Below are positions 50,818 through 59,692 of a DNA stretch of 64,000 nucleotides, piece after piece (positions within the stretch are counted from its first letter, which is position 1; every line of letters begins with the position of its first letter). The position numbers were made by a program, and so were the translations under genes. The stretch covers positions 1 through 64,000 of the forward strand of contig DATCLY010000039.1 in NCBI GenBank assembly GCA_036563665.1, in the 5' to 3' direction. The DNA is from FEN-1219 sp036563665 (GTDB lineage: Bacteria; Pseudomonadota; Gammaproteobacteria; Steroidobacterales; Rariloculaceae). A model generated the notes under the pieces. The model had not been told where the DNA came from and searched no databases. It saw nothing but the letters and a program-made list of their open reading frames with translations.

Positions 50818-52387
50818 ATGGGCATCCGGTCGCCGCTCGCCGCCGCCGCCATCGGCGTGGCAACCGCCGCCTCGGCGCAGACGCTCGTCACCGACCCGTT
50901 GCCGGCGCCCGTGGAGAAGCGCGGCCTCGAGGTGCGGATCGTAGACGTCGTACGGCTGCCGCAGACGCGCGGCAGGCTGCCCGCGGACCAGGACGTGAAT
51001 CCGCCCGGTTGGGCACGCGTGAGCTACGTACGCGATGTGCCGGACGGCCGGCGTTTCGCGAACGACTCCCGCGGCTATCTCTATCTGATCTCGGGCGGCG
51101 AGGTCACGGTGTACGCCGACGTGGCCGCGGCGTTCCCGCACACCGTTTACAGTCGGCTCGAGAGCGGCTTCATCGGCTTCGCCTTCCATCCCGAGTTTGC
51201 CCGCAACGGGCTCTTCTACACGGTGCACGGCGAGCGCGCCGCCGGTAACCCGAAGGCGCCCGACTTCGTGCCGCCGGGGTTCACGGCGGAGCAGGGCACG
51301 TACCACAACGTGATCACGGAGTGGCGCGCGGACGACCCCGAAGCGGACACGTTCAGCGGCACCCGCCGCGAGCTCCTGCGGGTGGCCCACGTGGTGGAGA
51401 ACTTCTCGCATCCGTTAGGCGCCGTGGAGTTCAACCCGACCGCGAGGCCGGGCGACGAGGACTACGGTCTCCTCTATACGAGCGGCAGCGATCTCGGCTT
51501 CAGCAATCTATACGAGCGGCAGCGATCTCGGCTTCAGCAACGGCGGCGGCCCGCACGCGAACAATCCCGGCCAGACGCAGCGGCTCGACACAGTGGTGAC
51601 GGCCATCCTGCGATTCGACCCGCGCAGCCCCCGCGAGACCGGCGGCGAGAAAGGTGTCGGCGACTATACGATTCCGCCGAGCAATCCGTTCGCAGGGGAC
51701 GGCGACCCCAATACGCTCGGCGAGATCTACGCCTACGGCTTCCGCAACGCCCACCGGCTCTCCTGGGACCTCGAGGACGGCACGATGCTCGCGGCGGACA
51801 TCGGGATGGTCCACATCGAGGAGATCAACATCGTTCGCAAGGGCGGCAACTACGGCTGGATGCGCCGCGAGGGCTACTGGGAGAACGGCATGTGGCGGCC
51901 GGGCGGGGCGCTCGATGAGCTCTACGAGCTGCCGCCCGACGTGCTCGACGGCCGCACGGCGGACGGCTTTCTCTACCCGGTGGCGATCTACGACCACAGC
52001 GACGGGCAAGCCGTCACGGGCGGCTTCACCTATCACGGCCGCATCCCGCAGCTTCAGGGCAAGTTCGTGTTCGGCGACATCGTGCGCGGCCGCCTGTTCG
52101 CCGCCGACACGGCGGCGCTCAAGGCCGTGGACGACGGCGTGCCGCGGACGGTGGCGCCGGTGGAGGAAATCCAGCTCTACGAGCGCAACTCGCGCGGCGA
52201 GCGCGTGTACGTCACGCTGCGCGAGCTCATCGAGCGCACGAACGGCATCACGGCGACGCGCGCCGATCTCCACATCGGCCGCAGCCGCGACGGCGAGCTC
52301 TACATCACCTCGCGGCAGGACGGCATGATTCGCATGCTGGTGCCGGACGAGGAGCCGCGGCTGTCGCCCGGCCCCGAGCGTCGTTAG
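50818..52387 (+). pseudogene. PQQ-type sugar dehydrogenase, frameshifted by a 34-bp duplication
   Basis: The gene would encode an exported soluble glucose/sorbosone dehydrogenase-type propeller. Part one (from ATG 50818, after GGGAG) has a signal peptide and GFIGFAFHPEFARNGLFYTV, FSHPLGAVEFNP and LLYTSGSDLGFSN. The frame then breaks because a 34-bp unit occurs twice (51473-51506, 51507-51540). Part two, in the next frame, has AILRFDPRSPRETGG, GEIYAYGFRNAHRLSWD, GGNYGWMRREG and LYITSRQDGMIRML. Removing one copy restores one continuous frame (GFSNGGGPHANNPGQTQRL) of about 510 residues. It may be a recent or reversible inactivation. Confidence 0.88.
51473..51540 (+). repeat. Exact 34-bp tandem duplication
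   Basis: Two identical 34-bp units, beginning TCTATACGAGCGGC and ending GGCTTCAGCAA, stand head to tail inside the sugar dehydrogenase gene. Since 34 is not a multiple of three, the extra copy shifts the frame by +1. Confidence 0.95.
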
Positions 52388-52414
52388 CGCGCCGGGCGCC
52401 GTCGCCGTCCGCCG

Positions 52415-52957
52415 CTAGCCCGGCGGCTCCGCCTTCGCGAGCAGCTCCTCGTACACCTGCAGGTCCGAGGCGCCGTACAGCACGAAGCGGATGCGCTTCA
52501 CGTGGGTGAGGCCGGGCAGCGCGGCGAGCACGGTGCGCAGCGCTACGCTCGCGGCCTCCCGCAGCGGGTAGCCGAACGCGCCGGTCGAGAGGGCCGGGAA
52601 GGCGATCGACTCGAGCCGGTGCCGCTCGGCGAGATCGAGCGCCACGCGGTAGCAGGAGGCGAGCAGCTTGTCGGCCGGCTCGTCCCGGCCGTACACCGGC
52701 CCGAGGCAGTGGATGACGTGCTTGTTGGGCAGCCGGTGGGCGCCGGTGATCACCGCCGTGCCCGGCCGGATGGGCGCGAGCCGCCGACATTCCTTCGCGA
52801 GCTCGGGGCCTGCCGCGGCATGAATCGCGCCCGCTACGCCGCCGCCCGGCATGAGCGCCGCGTTCGCGGCGTTGACGATGGCGTCGACGTCCGGCTGGTC
52901 CGCGATGTTTCCCTGCACGCACTCGACCGTCACACCATGCCATTCGCGAGCAGCCAT
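52415..52957 (-). CDS. Macrodomain protein, probable O-acetyl-ADP-ribose deacetylase
   Basis: The 180-residue protein is a single macrodomain. The ADP-ribose-binding signatures are VDAIVNAANAALMPGGGVAGAIHAAAG, seen at about 26-52 in short blocks, and the second loop FPALSTGAFGYPLREAA. It resembles YmdB-type enzymes that hydrolyse O-acetyl-ADP-ribose or remove ADP-ribose from acidic residues. AGGAG stands 9 nt before ATG 52957. It is divergent from the metallo-beta-lactamase-fold gene. Confidence 0.93.
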   Translation of the reverse strand: MAAREWHGVTVECVQGNIADQPDVDAIVNAANAALMPGGGVAGAIHAAAGPELAKECRRLAPIRPGTAVITGAHRLPNKHVIHCLGPVYGRDEPADKLLASCYRVALDLAERHRLESIAFPALSTGAFGYPLREAASVALRTVLAALPGLTHVKRIRFVLYGASDLQVYEELLAKAEPPG

Positions 52958-53228
52958 GACCGTGCACTCCTCTGCGCGCGTCAGTGGGTCGACGCGCTGA
53001 TTGTGGCACCGCGCACCGTTCCCTGTCGCCGCCGGCGCCGCAACCGGCGCTGCTCCATCGGCTGCGTGGTCGTGCGGCGGCCGGCATGCGCCATACCATA
53101 GTGGTTTCCCGTATATGGCGGATTCCACGGCCGTTCCTCAAACTATGGCGTAGCGGATCGTGCCGGCGCCGCCGGGGCACGGCGAAGCTGTTTGCCCGCG
53201 GCCGGGGCACGGGGGAGGAGCCTCGAGA
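52958..53228. promoter_or_regulatory. Divergent intergenic region with TATGGCG inverted repeats
   Basis: Between the macrodomain and MBL-fold genes, CGCCATA (53089-53095) is matched in inverse by TATGGCG at 53114-53120 and again at 53144-53150; CCATAGT (53096-53102) also pairs with ACTATGG (53142-53148). This could be an operator serving both genes. No clear sigma-70 promoter is visible. Confidence 0.35.
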
Positions 53229-54173
53229 GTGCGTTCGATCAGCCGGTTATCGCGCAGGCGCTTCATGCAGGCCGCCGCCCGCAGCGCCGCGGCCGCATTG
53301 TTGTCGGTCGGCTTGCCCCCCTTCCTGACGGCTGCACGGGCGCAAGGCTCGGGGCACGCCGATCTCGGCGGCGGCTTCCACGTGCTCACGATCGACGGCG
53401 TCAACGTGCTGGCCGTCGCGGCCGGGGACGGCGTCGCGCTCGTGGACGGCGGCCCGGCCGGGCAGGCCGATGCCGTTCGGGCCGCCGTAGAGGCGGTCCT
53501 GCCGGCCGCGGGCCCCGTCCATACCTTGTTCAATACCCACTGGCACCCCGAGCAGACGGGCTCGAACGAGACGCTCGGCAAGGCCGGCGCCACCATCGTG
53601 GCGCACGTGAACACCCGGCTCTGGCTCACGACCGACGTCACCTGGCCGTGGAACGAAGTCACGGTGGAACCGTTGCCGGACGTGGCGCTGCCGAACAAGA
53701 CGTTCTACACCGAGGAAGAGCTGACCGTCGGGAACCTTACCGTGCGCTGCGGCCATCTGCGCGACTGCCCGCATACCGACGGCGACATTTATGTCTTCTT
53801 CCCGGAGCAGAACGTGATGGCCGTGGGCGGGGCCGTGACCGGCGCGGGGTGGCCCGACATCGACTGGTGGACCGGCGGGTGGATCGGCGGGATCGTGGGC
53901 GGGCTCGACATGATCCTCACCGTCTCGAACGACGCCACGCGGTTCGTCCCGGCCCACGGGCCCGTGCTCGACCGCGCGGCGCTGGTCCGTCAGTACGACA
54001 TGTACAACGTGATCTGGGAGCGGCTGCTCAGGACGCTCTACAGCGGCGGCGGCACGCAGGAGGCGTTGGCGGCCGAGCCCACCAAGGAGTTCGACGACAT
54101 AATGGGAGACCCGGAGGCGTTCGTCGTGCGTGCGTTCCGGAGCATGTGGCCGTATTTGTCGCCCGATGCATAG
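53229..54173 (+). CDS. Tat-exported metallo-beta-lactamase-fold protein with altered metal site
   Basis: The 314-residue product starts at GTG 53229 with GGAGGAG upstream and has a twin-arginine signal (SRRRFMQAAARSAAAALLSV). The MBL fold is clear: GVALVDGGPAGQ, TLFNTHWHPEQTGSNETLG, CGHLRDCPHTDGDIYVFFPE and FVPAHGPVLDR. The canonical HxHxDH is His104-Trp-His106-Pro-Glu108-Gln109, so the usual Asp and second-site His are replaced, and the later metal-bridging Asp region reads AVGGAV. A normal two-zinc hydrolase is therefore doubtful; a one-metal or other function is possible. The DUF1592 gene follows after 43 bp. Confidence 0.88.
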   Translation: MRSISRLSRRRFMQAAARSAAAALLSVGLPPFLTAARAQGSGHADLGGGFHVLTIDGVNVLAVAAGDGVALVDGGPAGQADAVRAAVEAVLPAAGPVHTLFNTHWHPEQTGSNETLGKAGATIVAHVNTRLWLTTDVTWPWNEVTVEPLPDVALPNKTFYTEEELTVGNLTVRCGHLRDCPHTDGDIYVFFPEQNVMAVGGAVTGAGWPDIDWWTGGWIGGIVGGLDMILTVSNDATRFVPAHGPVLDRAALVRQYDMYNVIWERLLRTLYSGGGTQEALAAEPTKEFDDIMGDPEAFVVRAFRSMWPYLSPDA

Positions 54174-54216
54174 TTGGGCGGACTCGGAGCCGATAGAATG
54201 GACAGAGTCTAACGCC

Positions 54217-56637
54217 ATGCGGAAGGTCATGACGAAACACGCCGGATGGGTCGCGGCGCTGGTGCTCGCAGCGGGCTGCGGGAAGCTCGGCGAAGTCTCC
54301 GTGGCCGAAGCGGGCAAGAAGCACTGGCCGACGATCGATCGCTACTGCACGGACTGCCACAACTATGCGGAGCTCGCGGGTGGCGTGGCGTTCGACAGGC
54401 TCGGCCCCGAAAGCGTGGGCGAGCACGCGGAGCTCTTCGAGAAGGCGGTGCGAAAGCTCAGGGGACGCCTGATGCCTCCGGCGAACGAGCCGCGTCCGGA
54501 CGAAGAGGAGACGGTCGCGCTCATCGCATGGCTCGAGCGCGCCCTCGACGAGGCGGCGGCGCGGCACCGAGGCTCGGAGTCGATTCCACCGCATCGCTTG
54601 AACCGCAAGGAGTACGCCAACGCGGTGCGGGACCTGCTCGGGCTCGAGATCGACCCGGTGGCGTACCTCCCCCAGGACGAGGTCGTGGCCCACTTCGACA
54701 ACATCGCGAGCGGGCTGCAGGTGTCGCCGTCGTTCATCGAGCAGTACGTGTCGGCGGCGCGGGCGCTGGCGGTGCAGGCCGTGGGGCGGCCGGACGCGCG
54801 GCCCGGTAGCCAGACCTACACGGCGCCGCCCGGCACCCAGCACGGCCACGTGGAGGGGCTGCCGCTAGGGACGCGGGGCGGCATGGTCGTGGAGCACTTC
54901 TTCCCTTCCGACGGCGAGTACGTGATCAACATCGCCGACATGGCCACGCACATCTGGGGCAACGACATGGAGTTCGAGAACACCGTGGTCGTGCTCCTGG
55001 ACGGGACGCCCGTGTACGAGACCGTGATCGGGGGCGAGGAGGACATGCGCCTCTACGATCAGGTGCAGAACGGCGTGATGGAGCAGATCAACTCGCGCCT
55101 CAAGAACATCCGCTTCGCCGCGAAGGCCGGGCCGCACAAGGTGGGCGTGACCTTCCGGCGCCGCACGTTCGCGGAATCGGACGACCAGCTGCAGATGTTC
55201 GTGCCGGGCGGCGGCCAGGACCGCGTGTACCGCGTGAGCGCGTTCGAGATCAGCGGGCCGTTCAACGCGAGCGGGCTCAGCGAGACGCCGAGCCGCGAGC
55301 GCATCTTCACCTGTCACCCGGACCGCGGCGACGACCCCGACATCTGCGCTGAGGAGATCATCACGCGGCTCGCGACGCGGGGGTATCGGCGGCCGCTCGC
55401 GGAGTCCGACCTCGCCGACCTGCTCGCGTACTACCGCGACGGCTTCGCCAGAGGCGGGTTCGAGGAAGGGATCCGCAGCGCGATCACGGGCATCCTCGCG
55501 AGCCCGTACTTCCTCTACCGCGTGGAGCCGCTGCCCGAAGGCGTGGCGCCCGGCGAGATCTATCGGATCGACGACGTGACGCTCGCCTCGAAGCTCTCGT
55601 TCTTCCTGTGGAACTCGATCCCCGACGAGGAGCTGCTCGACGTCGCGATCCGCGGGGAGCTCTCGAAGCCCGAGACGCTGCGGGCGCAGGTGCAGCGCAT
55701 GCTGAGGGACCCGCGGGCGGAGACGCTCGCGAGCAACTTCGTGCACCAGTGGCTCGACATCAAGCGCCTCGACGAGGTGGAGCCCGACCGGGAGATCTTC
55801 CCGTACGCGTCGGGCCGCGGCGACCCGCGTGACGATTACCTGACCGAGCTCACGCTGTTCTCCAAGAGCATCTTTGACGAAGACCGCAGCGTGCTCGACT
55901 TCCTGACGGCGAAGCACACGTATCTCAACGAGCGCGTCGCGCTGCTGTACGGCATCAACGACGTGAAGGGCGACGGCTTCCGCCGGGTGGAGCTCGAGGA
56001 TTCGACGCGGTGGGGGCTGCTCGGCAAAGGCGCCGTGCTCATGGCCGCCGCGTATCCCAATCGCACGTCGCCCGTGCTGCGGGGCGCATTCATCCTCGAG
56101 CACATCAACGGGACCCCGCCGGCCACGCCGCCGCCCAACGTGGATGCGTTCCCCGAGGCGGAGATCGGGACGCAGAAGGCGCGCACCGTGCGGGAGATCA
56201 TGGCGAAGCATCGCGAGAACCCGAACTGCTTCGGCTGCCACGGCGTGATGGACCCGCTCGGGTTCGCGCTCGAGAATTTCGACGCCGTGGGCGTGTGGCG
56301 CGACAAGGACCGCTATGCCGGCACGCCGATCGACGCGACGGCGGAGCTGCCGGACGGCACCGTGGTGAACGGGCCGGACGATCTGCGGGAGGCGCTGCTC
56401 AGGCGGCCGGAGCAGTTCGTGCAGACTTTCGCCGAGCGGCTGCTGATGTACGCGCTCGGGCGCACGCTCGACTACCGGGACATGCCGGCTGTGCGGCGCA
56501 TCGTGCGCGAGGCGGCGAAGGAGGATTACCGGGTGTCGGAGGTGATCTGGCAGGTCGTGACGAGCGACCCGTTCCAGCTCCGCCGGGCACCCGAGGCGGC
56601 CGAGCCGTCGGCGGTGACGGCGCAGGCGAGCGGCTGA
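54217..56637 (+). CDS. DUF1592-type dihaem lipoprotein
   Basis: The 806-residue protein has a lipobox (VLAAGC, Cys21), an N-terminal haem site CTDCH (44-48), and the PSD/PSCyt domain series known from Planctomycetes and Acidobacteria: DUF1587 (about 130-195, HRLNRKEYANAVRDLLGL), a beta-rich carbohydrate-binding-like insert (200-350), DUF1595 (395-455), DUF1592 (465-590), DUF1588 with a second haem site CFGCH (671-675, followed by GVMDPLGFALENFDAVG) and DUF1585 at the end. It is expected to be a periplasmic redox protein; its substrate is unknown. ATG 54229 is an alternative start. A DUF1552 gene follows, as is usual for this family. Confidence 0.92.
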   Translation: MRKVMTKHAGWVAALVLAAGCGKLGEVSVAEAGKKHWPTIDRYCTDCHNYAELAGGVAFDRLGPESVGEHAELFEKAVRKLRGRLMPPANEPRPDEEETVALIAWLERALDEAAARHRGSESIPPHRLNRKEYANAVRDLLGLEIDPVAYLPQDEVVAHFDNIASGLQVSPSFIEQYVSAARALAVQAVGRPDARPGSQTYTAPPGTQHGHVEGLPLGTRGGMVVEHFFPSDGEYVINIADMATHIWGNDMEFENTVVVLLDGTPVYETVIGGEEDMRLYDQVQNGVMEQINSRLKNIRFAAKAGPHKVGVTFRRRTFAESDDQLQMFVPGGGQDRVYRVSAFEISGPFNASGLSETPSRERIFTCHPDRGDDPDICAEEIITRLATRGYRRPLAESDLADLLAYYRDGFARGGFEEGIRSAITGILASPYFLYRVEPLPEGVAPGEIYRIDDVTLASKLSFFLWNSIPDEELLDVAIRGELSKPETLRAQVQRMLRDPRAETLASNFVHQWLDIKRLDEVEPDREIFPYASGRGDPRDDYLTELTLFSKSIFDEDRSVLDFLTAKHTYLNERVALLYGINDVKGDGFRRVELEDSTRWGLLGKGAVLMAAAYPNRTSPVLRGAFILEHINGTPPATPPPNVDAFPEAEIGTQKARTVREIMAKHRENPNCFGCHGVMDPLGFALENFDAVGVWRDKDRYAGTPIDATAELPDGTVVNGPDDLREALLRRPEQFVQTFAERLLMYALGRTLDYRDMPAVRRIVREAAKEDYRVSEVIWQVVTSDPFQLRRAPEAAEPSAVTAQASG

Positions 56638-56674
56638 CGGAGGCGAAACGGGGGATAATGGCGTCGCGAGAGCG

Positions 56675-56722
56675 GGTCCGTAGGAGCGGCTGTCGAGACG
56701 CGATCCTGCCGCGGACCGTCCG
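56675..56722. repeat. Single REP-like element
   Basis: GTAGGAGCGGC (56680-56690) carries the GTAG head typical of REP sequences processed by RAYT transposases, followed by an imperfect hairpin (GCGGCTGTCGAGACGC) and GATC. GGTCCG (56675-56680) also pairs with CGGACC (56712-56717). It lies between the DUF1592 and DUF1552 genes. Confidence 0.6.
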
Positions 56723-56759
56723 TCGACGCTGATCGAGAAGGGGCGAGAGGAGACGGCTG

Positions 56760-58046
56760 ATGTTCATCACGAAGAAGCATCTTTCCCGTCGGACCGTGCT
56801 GCGGGGAGCGGGCGCGTGCATCGCGCTGCCGCTGCTCGATGCGATGAATCCTGCCGGGGTGGTGTGGGCGAAGACGGCGGCGGGCAAGACGCCGCACCGG
56901 CTCGCCTTCGTGGGCTTCCCGCACGGCGCGGTGATGAGCAAGTGGTCGCCGGAGCAGACGGGGCGCGACTACAAGATGTCGCCGATCCTAGAACCGCTCG
57001 AGCCTTTCCGGGAGCACCTGACGATCGTGTCGGGGCTGCGGAACAAGCCGGCGGAGAGCCCCGAGCCGCACGAGTTCATCGAGCGGACCTGGCTGTCGTG
57101 CGTGTCGCCGAAGGACGCGGGGGTGATCCATCCGGACGCGGGCGTCACGGCGGATCAGCTCGCGGCCCGGCACATCGGTCAGGAAACGCGGCTGCCGTCG
57201 CTCGAGCTCACCACCGCGCAGCGGGGCGCGCAGCTCGCCTGGCGCACGCCGACGCAGTCGCTGCCGCAGGAAGTGAACCCGCGGGCGGTGTTCTACCGGC
57301 TGTTCGGACAGGGCGACACCGAGGAAGAGCGGCAGGCGATCGTGCGCGAGACGGGCAGCATCCTCGACCGCGTGATGGACCAGGCGAGGAGCCTGCAACG
57401 GCAGCTCGGGCCCGACGACCGGGCCGCGGTGGACGTGTACCTCGACTCGGTGCGCGAGATCGAGCGTCGCGTGCAGATGAGCCAGGAACAGGCGGACGCG
57501 GACCTCGAGATCCCGGACGCGCCGATCGGCGTGCCGAACGACCTCGACACGCATTTCGAGCTCATGTTCGACCTCATGGCGCTCGCGTTCCAGGCGGACC
57601 TCACGCGGGTCATCACCTTCTCGATGGACCGCGAGGCGAGCATGCGCAGCTACAACAACATCGGCATCCAGGAAGCGTTCCATCCGCTGTCGCATCACGC
57701 CAACGATCCGACGAAGCTCGACCGCCTGGCGCGAATCCAGCGCTATCACACCGAGAAATTCGCACACTTCGTCGAGCGGCTCGCGAACACGAAGGAAGGG
57801 GACGGCACGCTGCTCGATCACTCGATGGTGATGTTCGGCAGCAACATGAGCGACAGCAACCGCCACAACAACGACCCGCTGCCCACGGCCATCCTCGGGC
57901 ACGCGCACGGCCGCATCAAAGGCGGGCAGCACCTGCGGTACCCGCAGGATTCGCGCTTCGCGGACCTGCTGCTCACGGTGCTCGAGCGCACGGAGATACC
58001 GGTCGAGTCGATCGGCGACAGCCAGGGCACGTTCGCGGAGGTGTGA
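56760..58046 (+). CDS. Tat-exported DUF1552 family protein
   Basis: The 428-residue protein has a twin-arginine signal (LSRRTVLRGAGACIALPLLD) and the DUF1552 body: RLAFVGFPHGAVMSKWSPEQ, VSGLRNKPAESPEPHEF, FELMFDLMALAFQADLTRVI, HPLSHHANDPTKLDRLARIQ and DHSMVMFGSNMSDSNRHNND. The fold is related to the sulfatase/alkaline-phosphatase-like DUF1501 group, but no catalytic Ser/Cys is evident. It forms a recurrent pair with DUF1592-type proteins, here 122 bp upstream. The start of the ankyrin gene follows 2 bp after its stop. Confidence 0.92.
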   Translation: MFITKKHLSRRTVLRGAGACIALPLLDAMNPAGVVWAKTAAGKTPHRLAFVGFPHGAVMSKWSPEQTGRDYKMSPILEPLEPFREHLTIVSGLRNKPAESPEPHEFIERTWLSCVSPKDAGVIHPDAGVTADQLAARHIGQETRLPSLELTTAQRGAQLAWRTPTQSLPQEVNPRAVFYRLFGQGDTEEERQAIVRETGSILDRVMDQARSLQRQLGPDDRAAVDVYLDSVREIERRVQMSQEQADADLEIPDAPIGVPNDLDTHFELMFDLMALAFQADLTRVITFSMDREASMRSYNNIGIQEAFHPLSHHANDPTKLDRLARIQRYHTEKFAHFVERLANTKEGDGTLLDHSMVMFGSNMSDSNRHNNDPLPTAILGHAHGRIKGGQHLRYPQDSRFADLLLTVLERTEIPVESIGDSQGTFAEV

Positions 58047-58048
58047 GC

Positions 58049-59689
58049 ATGGGCGTCCGGCTCGTCGGTCTGCTCGCGGCCGGCCTGCTCGCCGCCTCGG
58101 CGGCGGGCGCGGCGGGCAAGCCCCTCTCCATCGTGGAGGCCGCGGAAGCGGCCGACCGCGAAGCGGTGCTGGCCGCTCTGCGCGAAGGGGCCGACGTGAA
58201 CGCCCGCGGGCTGGACGGTACCACGGCGCTCATGTGGGCGGCGCATCACGGGGACGTCGAGCTCGTGAAGCGCCTCGTCGAGGCGGGCGCCGACGTGCAT
58301 GCGCGCAACGTGTTCGGCGCCTTCGCGCTGTCGGAGGCCGCGATGATCGGCTCGGCGCCGATCATCGAGGCGCTGCTCGCGGCGGGCGCGGATCCGAACG
58401 CCGCCAACCCGGAGGGCGAGACGCCGCTCATGGCGGCGGCCCGCACGGGCAACCTCGAGGCCGCCGAGCTCCTGCTCGACGCCGGCGCGGACATCAACGC
58501 CAAGGAGCAGTGGGGCGGGCAATCGGCGCTCATGTGGGCGGCGGCGCAGCGCCAGCCCGCGATGGTGAAGCTGCTGATCGAGCGCGGCGCGGACGTGAAC
58601 GCGCGCGGAGCGGTGCGGCAGTGGGAGCGCAAGGTCATCCGCGAGCCGCGCCCCAAGGACATGAACCAGGGCGGGTTCACGCCGCTGCTGTACGCCGCGC
58701 GGGAAGGCTGCATCGAGTGTGCGCGGCACCTCGTCGAAGGCGGGGCCGACATCGACTTGCCGGACCCGCATCGGGTCACGCCGCTCAACATGGCGCTGCT
58801 CAATCTCCACTTCGATCTCGCGGCGTACCTGATCGAGGCGGGCGCCGACGTCAACAAGTGGGATCTGTACGGACGCACGCCGCTGTATATGGCCGCGGAC
58901 ACCAACACGCTGCCGACGGCGGGCAACGGCTCGATGGTGGTGCTGCCGAGCATGGACGAGCACACGGCGCTCGACATCGCGCGCATGCTGCTCGAGCGCG
59001 GCGCCGATCCCAACATCCAGCTCAAGCGCCGCCCGCCGTACCGTAACGTGCCCCAGGATCGCGGCGGCGACAGCATCTTGTCGTTCGGCGCCACTCCGCT
59101 GCTGCGGGCGGCCCGGGCCGGAGACGCGCCCTTCGTGAAGCTGCTCCTCGAGCACGGCGCGCTCGTCGACCTGCCGAGCAACCAGGGCGTCACGCCGCTC
59201 ATGGCGGCCGCGGGCGTCGAGTACGGGCTGCGCGTCACGCGCGGCCGCAACCGCACCGAGGAGGGCGTGCTCGAGACGATGCGGCTGCTGCTCGAAGCGG
59301 GCGCCGACATCAACGCCCGCATGGTCACCGAGCCGCAGGGCCAGTCGGCCGCGCATCTGCTCGTCATCGAGCAGCGGCTGTCGGACTTCAGCTACGACTA
59401 TCGCGGGCGGCAGGTGCCGAGCCCGCGCGCCGTGCCGCATCGCACCGCCTTGCACGGGGCCGCGATGAAAGGCTTCACCCGCATCGTCGAGTTCCTCGTG
59501 GCGAACGGTGCGGACCTCTACGCCAAGGACGCAAACGGGCGCTTACCGATCGACCTCGCCCGCGGCGATTACAACGAGCCGTTCCTGCGGCAAGCGGCCG
59601 AGCCGCATCCCGAGACCGTGGCGTTGCTCGAGCGCCTGATGGCGGCGCATCCGCCGCAGGTCGCGGCGGCCGCGTCGGCCGGCGGCTGA
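58049..59689 (+). CDS. Exported ankyrin-repeat protein
   Basis: The 546-residue protein has a signal peptide (MGVRLVGLLAAGLLAASAAG, cut near GAAGK) and eleven to twelve ankyrin repeats from residue 26 to about 515, for example GTTALMWAAHHGDVELVKRL and GETPLMAAARTGNLEAAELL, each closing with AGADVNAR-like loops. Longer insertions interrupt repeats 5, 8 and 10. The repeats suggest protein binding in the periplasm. It is tightly linked to the DUF1552 gene and likely belongs to the same functional unit. Confidence 0.92.
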   Translation: MGVRLVGLLAAGLLAASAAGAAGKPLSIVEAAEAADREAVLAALREGADVNARGLDGTTALMWAAHHGDVELVKRLVEAGADVHARNVFGAFALSEAAMIGSAPIIEALLAAGADPNAANPEGETPLMAAARTGNLEAAELLLDAGADINAKEQWGGQSALMWAAAQRQPAMVKLLIERGADVNARGAVRQWERKVIREPRPKDMNQGGFTPLLYAAREGCIECARHLVEGGADIDLPDPHRVTPLNMALLNLHFDLAAYLIEAGADVNKWDLYGRTPLYMAADTNTLPTAGNGSMVVLPSMDEHTALDIARMLLERGADPNIQLKRRPPYRNVPQDRGGDSILSFGATPLLRAARAGDAPFVKLLLEHGALVDLPSNQGVTPLMAAAGVEYGLRVTRGRNRTEEGVLETMRLLLEAGADINARMVTEPQGQSAAHLLVIEQRLSDFSYDYRGRQVPSPRAVPHRTALHGAAMKGFTRIVEFLVANGADLYAKDANGRLPIDLARGDYNEPFLRQAAEPHPETVALLERLMAAHPPQVAAAASAGG

Positions 59690-59692
59690 CGC

